Shown here: positions 7,028 to 9,806 of the stretch, piece after piece
Numbering within the stretch: the first letter of the stretch is position 1
How the letters are laid out: each line of letters begins with the position of its first letter
DNA from: JBFFSQ01 sp041572275
Lineage (GTDB): Bacteria; Pseudomonadota; Gammaproteobacteria; SZUA-229
NCBI GenBank assembly: GCA_041572275.1
Contig: JBFFSQ010000108.1
Coordinates: 1 to 9,806 of the forward strand
Direction of reading: 5' to 3'
DNA length: 9,806 nt
Notes under the pieces: generated by a model
What the model saw: only the letters and a program-made list of their open reading frames with translations
The model's database searches: none
What the model was told of the DNA's origin: nothing
Made by a program: the position numbers and the translations under genes

Positions 7028-8926
7028 TTAAAGCAGATCTTTGGCAATAGTGATATCTGACTGTGATTTCAGATATTCAATAACCGCTGTTAATTCCTGA
7101 TTAGCAACACTGGATTCAATTTGTTTTTCAATGGCTTTTAGTGAATCAGCTGTTCCTGCATCTTGTGCATTTGTCACTTTCGCTAGAATAATTACGGCAA
7201 CAGCATCTGCCAATTCAACCGTTTCATAAGCAGCCTGGCCTTCTGGCTTAGGCATTTGAAAAGCTGTCTTTACAATTTGTGGACTTGCGTCTTTGAAATC
7301 ACGTTTGATACTGCCAAGCGCATTCATTTCAGTATAGCGCTGGGTTAGATCAACCAATGACTTACCTTGCTGTAAATCAGCCAATGCTTGCAGTGATGCT
7401 TCCTGAGCCTTTTGCTTGGCCTTATCAAGTTTTAAACTTGCTTCTAGCTGCGGTCTGACTTCCTCAAGAGTTTTGGGCTTGCTTGGAACATGCTCATCAA
7501 CACGTAAAACAATAATATGATTTTTCTCTAATTCAATCACATCTGAATTACGGCCTTCCTTGATCACTGATGCCTGGAATGCCGCATCACGAATTTTCTT
7601 TTCTGTAGCCACGCCCTGGCCTGATGTACGCGTAAACATAGCAGATTGTTTAACTTCCAGTCCTAGTGTGTCCGCAACTGGCTGTAAACTATTGTCATTT
7701 TCATAGGCAGTGGTCGCCATTAACTCAGATCGCTCATAAAACTGATTATCAATTTCATTTTGTCTAAGCTCAGACACTAGCTCTGATTTTTTCTTCTCAA
7801 ATGATTCGGGCGTCGCACCCTTTACTTCTTCGAGCTTAATAATGTGGTAGCCAAAACCTGTTTTGACAAGCTCAGAAATCTCACCTGTCTGCAATTGATA
7901 CAGGGCTTCTTCAAATGCAGGCACCATCATGCCCTTGCTAACCCAACCCAGATCACCACCCTGTGTAGATGAACCAGGATCTTCAGATACTGACTTGGCC
8001 AATACCTCAAAAGATTCACCTGCACGAAGTTTTTTAAGCACGCTTTCAGCAAGTGCTTTTTTCTCCTGTTGAGTGGTTTCATCAGCAGTCTCATCCAGCT
8101 GAATCAATATATGCTTCGCTTTACGCTGCTCCTGGTCCACCAGGCTGGCAACATACTCATCATACTGTCGACGGAGGGCATTCTCATCTACTGGTACATC
8201 AATCTTTAGATCTGTCGACTTTAATTCAACGTAACTGATACGTACCTGTTCCGGATGCATATAGCGACTCTGATTCTCATCGAAATATTGCTGGAGCTCT
8301 GTATCTGTTAACGTAATATCAGACAAATAACTGTTGTGTTTATATAACAAATAGCTGACATCACGTGTCTGTTCCTGCAAGCGCCCCAGCTGTTCCAGTG
8401 CACTCTGACCAACTATGACAGAACCCACAAGTCCGTCCTGAACCTGCTGCACCAGCAGATCACGTCGCATTAGTTGCTCAAAGCCCGCTACACTCATACC
8501 CTGAGAACCAAGTAATGCCTTATAAGTTTTACCCTCAAACTTACCGTCTTGCTGAAATACTTCCATACTTTGAATTTTTTCAGACAGCATCTTGTCAGAT
8601 ACACGGAATCCCGAGTCCAGTGCCATCTGCTCAAGAATCTGGCGAGTAATTAACTGATCCAGAACCTGTTGCTTAATTTGTTTATCAAATACAGCACCTT
8701 CTGGTAGCTGACCACCAAACATCTCAGATAAGCGTTGGCGTTGACGACTCACAGCCTGGTCAAACTCACGCACTGAGATTTCCACATCATTTACTTTTGC
8801 CGCAAAACTCTCCTGTCCACCGCCCACATACTCCTGAATGCCCCAGAGTGCAAATGGTACTGAAATTAAAGCGATAACGATCCAACCAATTACGCCTTTA
8901 GCTCTGTCGTTGATAGCCTGTAACAT
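7028..8926 (-). CDS. ppiD: PpiD-type periplasmic chaperone/peptidyl-prolyl isomerase (SurA_N + parvulin)
   Basis: Membrane-anchored folding factor for newly exported proteins near the Sec translocon; 632 residues (E. coli PpiD 623). A short cytoplasmic N-terminus (MLQAINDRAKG) precedes one transmembrane helix at about 13-30. A SurA/PpiD N-terminal chaperone domain covers about 36-170. A parvulin domain covers about 268-370 (KAKHILIQL ... GFGYHIIKLEEV), and a long C-terminal chaperone region follows. The parvulin active-site positions look intact: His271, Asp316 (Cys40-like position of Par10), Met334, Phe338 and His361. E. coli PpiD lacks several of these and is reported inactive as an isomerase. 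ATG at 8926 has AGGA about 11-13 bases upstream, slightly long. Stop at 7028, followed by a hairpin. It lies downstream of tRNA-Asp, as in other gammaproteobacteria. Confidence 0.95.
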   Translation of the reverse strand: MLQAINDRAKGVIGWIVIALISVPFALWGIQEYVGGGQESFAAKVNDVEISVREFDQAVSRQRQRLSEMFGGQLPEGAVFDKQIKQQVLDQLITRQILEQMALDSGFRVSDKMLSEKIQSMEVFQQDGKFEGKTYKALLGSQGMSVAGFEQLMRRDLLVQQVQDGLVGSVIVGQSALEQLGRLQEQTRDVSYLLYKHNSYLSDITLTDTELQQYFDENQSRYMHPEQVRISYVELKSTDLKIDVPVDENALRRQYDEYVASLVDQEQRKAKHILIQLDETADETTQQEKKALAESVLKKLRAGESFEVLAKSVSEDPGSSTQGGDLGWVSKGMMVPAFEEALYQLQTGEISELVKTGFGYHIIKLEEVKGATPESFEKKKSELVSELRQNEIDNQFYERSELMATTAYENDNSLQPVADTLGLEVKQSAMFTRTSGQGVATEKKIRDAAFQASVIKEGRNSDVIELEKNHIIVLRVDEHVPSKPKTLEEVRPQLEASLKLDKAKQKAQEASLQALADLQQGKSLVDLTQRYTEMNALGSIKRDFKDASPQIVKTAFQMPKPEGQAAYETVELADAVAVIILAKVTNAQDAGTADSLKAIEKQIESSVANQELTAVIEYLKSQSDITIAKDLL

Positions 8927-9083
8927 TGGGTTTATTTTCCTGTGGTGATACTAAAATAAAGCGGTAAAACTCAAACATCATTTATTTAGTCGACAGTCAC
9001 ACTACCTGCCTACCAATTTTATTGAGCCACGAATAATACTAGAGACAGGTAAGAAGCAAAAGTGCGAAAGGGAAATTATGTGG

Positions 9084-9101
9084 GCTTCTCCCAGGAGAAG
9101 C
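9084..9101. repeat. Compact inverted repeat in the ppiD upstream region
   Basis: GCTTCTCC (9084-9091), CA, GGAGAAGC (9094-9101): near-continuous palindrome that would form a 7-bp stem with a 4-base loop in RNA. GAGTTTTG follows on the plus strand, a short T run only. On the minus strand it would lie in a long ppiD leader. Function unknown; it may be an operator or a leader hairpin. Confidence 0.45.
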
Positions 9102-9130
9102 GAGTTTTGACCAACAATTAACAATAATCT

Positions 9131-9204
9131 ACCACTGATAAGCCACAAAAAGTCACTTGTATTAAGAAAAAATGCTATTAGTGTCTGGTTTCAGTGGTTT
9201 TTTT
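9131..9204 (+). terminator. Terminator-like long hairpin with T7 tail (possible small-RNA 3' end)
   Basis: ACCACTGA (9131-9138) pairs with TCAGTGGT (9191-9198), and a run of T occupies 9198-9204. Inside, CCA (9143-9145) can pair with TGG (9186-9188), and CACT (9154-9157) with AGTG (9180-9183), giving an interrupted long stem. Read on the plus strand this resembles an intrinsic terminator. However, no plus-strand gene lies upstream (ppiD is on the other strand), so it would have to end an unannotated RNA. I found no strong promoter for one. Confidence 0.35.
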
Positions 9205-9326
9205 GCGTATTACTCCACCTCAGCTCCTTCATCAGCTTTGCACAACTGACAAGCATGTCTGGACGAGATAACACCGATCATCCTGTACGGCCTATTTGAC
9301 AGGACTAGAGCCTACATTAATGCGTA

Positions 9327-9384
9327 CTGCCCCACACCTAGGACCATGCTTTCGCATGTTCAAAATCGCTCCTGGCGATTTTGT
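9327..9384. repeat. Tandem hairpin repeat, copy 1
   Basis: Contains a 41-base core (9344-9384) identical to 9417-9457. The core holds two hairpins: CATGC-TTTC-GCATG (9345-9358) and AAAATCGC-TCCTG-GCGATTTT (9362-9382). The left extension (from 9327) resembles that of copy 2 with small differences and a 3-base gap. Confidence 0.85.
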
Positions 9385-9396
9385 ATTCCGGGCTTC

Positions 9397-9457
9397 CTGC
9401 CCTACACCCCATAGGGCCATGCTTTCGCATGTTCAAAATCGCTCCTGGCGATTTTGT
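9397..9457. repeat. Tandem hairpin repeat, copy 2
   Basis: Same 41-base core (9417-9457), starting 73 bases after copy 1. Its left extension adds a third hairpin, GCCCTA-CACCCCA-TAGGGC (9399-9417), which is broken in copy 1. The compact palindromes suggest a REP-like or MITE-like dispersed element, but no transposase or other copies are in the window to prove it. Confidence 0.85.
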
Positions 9458-9499
9458 CGAATGAGGGCCTTATCCACTGCATCCAAGCGTTCAGACAAT

Positions 9500-9527
9500 A
9501 AAAAAAGGCCCCCTGCAAAACAGGGGG
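9500..9527 (-). terminator. Intrinsic terminator of tRNA-Asp (first copy)
   Basis: Read on the minus strand: stem CCCCCTG (9527-9521), loop TTTTG, CAGGGGG (9515-9509), then CC and seven T (9506-9500). It lies 13 bases beyond the tRNA 3' end. A textbook Rho-independent terminator; it separates the tRNA transcript from the ppiD region. Confidence 0.9.
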
Positions 9528-9540
9528 ACTTTATATTGTA

Positions 9541-9617
9541 TGGCGGACCGGACGGGACTCGAACCCGCGACCTCCGGCGTGACAGGCCGGCATTCTAACC
9601 AGCTGAACTACCGGTCC
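9541..9617 (-). tRNA. tRNA-Asp (anticodon GTC)
   Basis: 77 bases with an encoded CCA end (9543-9541). The acceptor stem GGACCGG/CCGGTCC is fully paired. The anticodon stem CCGGC/GCCGG encloses loop CTGTCAC with anticodon GTC at 9583-9581. The T arm GCGGG-TTCGAGT-CCCGT matches that of E. coli tRNA-Asp. It is followed by its own intrinsic terminator and lies 614 bp upstream of ppiD on the same strand. Identical over the shared 66 bases to the copy at 9741. Confidence 0.97.
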
Positions 9618-9639
9618 TAAGAACACGTTTAACACTTTC

Positions 9640-9663
9640 AATACAATATTTTTATATTGTATT
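9640..9663. repeat. AT-rich perfect inverted repeat between the tRNA genes
   Basis: AATACAATAT (9640-9649), loop TTTT, ATATTGTATT (9654-9663). It lies 22 bases upstream of the first-copy tRNA-Asp on the minus strand, where its promoter should be. It may be promoter or operator DNA, or a by-product of the duplication. Part of it, TTTATATTGTAT (9651-9662), recurs at 9530-9541 on the other side of the tRNA. Confidence 0.6.
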
Positions 9664-9665
9664 TT

Positions 9666-9700
9666 TGAACTGAGGTGTCACTAAAAATTAACTCAGTTCA
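9666..9700. repeat. 9-bp inverted repeat next to the upstream tRNA terminator
   Basis: TGAACTGAG (9666-9674) and CTCAGTTCA (9692-9700) with a 17-base loop. On the minus strand it directly follows the T tract of the terminator at 9702-9730, so it could act as a second, backup transcript-end hairpin. No T tract of its own on the minus strand. Confidence 0.5.
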
Positions 9701-9701
9701 T

Positions 9702-9730
9702 AAAAAAAGCCCCCTGACTGAACAGAGGAC
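9702..9730 (-). terminator. Intrinsic terminator of the upstream tRNA-Asp copy
   Basis: Minus strand: GTCCTCTG (9730-9723), loop TTCAGT, CAGGGGGC (9716-9709), pairing over 8 bp with two G-T wobbles, then seven T (9708-9702). It is related in sequence to the terminator at 9500-9527 (same CCCCCTG arm on the plus strand), which suggests that tRNA and terminator were duplicated together. Confidence 0.85.
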
Positions 9731-9740
9731 TCTTCAAATA

Positions 9741-9806
9741 TGGCGGACCGGACGGGACTCGAACCCGCGACCTCCGGCGTGACAGGCCGGCATTCTAACC
9801 AGCTGA
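9741..9806 (-). tRNA. tRNA-Asp (anticodon GTC), second copy, cut by window end
   Basis: The 66 bases present are identical to 9541-9606, from the CCA end through the anticodon GTC (9783-9781) into the D arm. The first 11 bases of the tRNA lie beyond the right edge, so it is incomplete only because of the window. It has a private intrinsic terminator 10 bases downstream. Confidence 0.95.

Larger units (their letters stand above)
8927..9499. other. 573-bp gene-free region between ppiD and tRNA-Asp
   Basis: No credible protein gene on either strand. The only longer reading frame (plus, 9296-9598) runs through the repeats and antisense through tRNA-Asp and is spurious. The ppiD leader and promoter must lie in the left part, but the best match, minus-strand TTGAGT (8974-8969) and TAGTAT (8953-8948), has only a 15-base spacer. 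The region also holds a compact hairpin (9084-9101), a terminator-like long hairpin (9131-9204) and two tandem repeats (9327-9457). The stretch 9205-9326 shows nothing I recognise. Confidence 0.7.

Noticed and set aside
9344..9457. CRISPR-like pattern: 41-bp exact repeat, 32-bp spacer, 41-bp repeat
   Set aside because: Only two units. The spacer itself resembles the sequence left of copy 1, and the repeat has two internal hairpins. No cas genes are present. A tandem structured element fits better.
9296..9598. 100-residue plus-strand reading frame
   Set aside because: It runs through both hairpin repeats, the terminator and antisense through tRNA-Asp; its end (DGTRTRDLRRDRPAF) is the usual artefact of translating antisense tRNA-Asp.
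9541..9806. tRNA-linked integrated element (att sites)
   Set aside because: The repeated tRNA sequence is a full second gene with its own terminator, and the 123 bp between the two genes contains no integrase or cargo.

Overview
This window looks like chromosomal core sequence from a gammaproteobacterium of moderate, slightly AT-rich base composition. The evidence is a YejA/YejB/YejE/YejF peptide importer, a FabI-type enoyl-ACP reductase, a PpiD periplasmic chaperone and tandem tRNA-Asp genes. In Pseudomonas aeruginosa, from memory, fabI, ppiD, tRNA-Asp genes and a Yej-like importer (NppA1A2BCD) also sit together, near hupB/lon/clpX. The neighbourhood is therefore probably an old conserved one. 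Genus cannot be read from the sequence; an Oceanospirillales/Pseudomonadales-like lineage is a guess.

Layout, left to right. Positions 1-4607 hold a tightly packed minus-strand operon in the order yejA-yejB-yejE-yejF. Its genes overlap by one base or are two bases apart, and yejF runs off the left edge. A 161-bp divergent spacer follows, with a good sigma70-type promoter candidate for fabI (plus strand, 4769-5554). A short hairpin-rich spacer separates fabI from a convergent minus-strand glutamate/aspartate-type cation symporter (5631-6926). Next comes ppiD on the minus strand (7028-8926).

Positions 8927-9499 carry no credible gene. They hold two hairpins (one followed by seven T on the plus strand) and two tandem copies of a hairpin-rich repeat. 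The right edge carries two identical minus-strand tRNA-Asp(GTC) genes exactly 200 bp apart. Each has its own intrinsic terminator, and the second is cut by the window end.

Functionally, the yej genes form one ABC importer for peptides and peptide-like compounds, FabI completes each fatty-acid elongation cycle, the symporter brings in acidic amino acids, and PpiD helps fold exported proteins at the inner membrane. These are ordinary housekeeping and transport functions. I found no convincing new defence, mobile or biosynthetic system. The parts least explained by known genes are the 8927-9740 intergenic structures: the tandem repeat, the plus-strand terminator-like hairpin, and the duplicated tRNA units.
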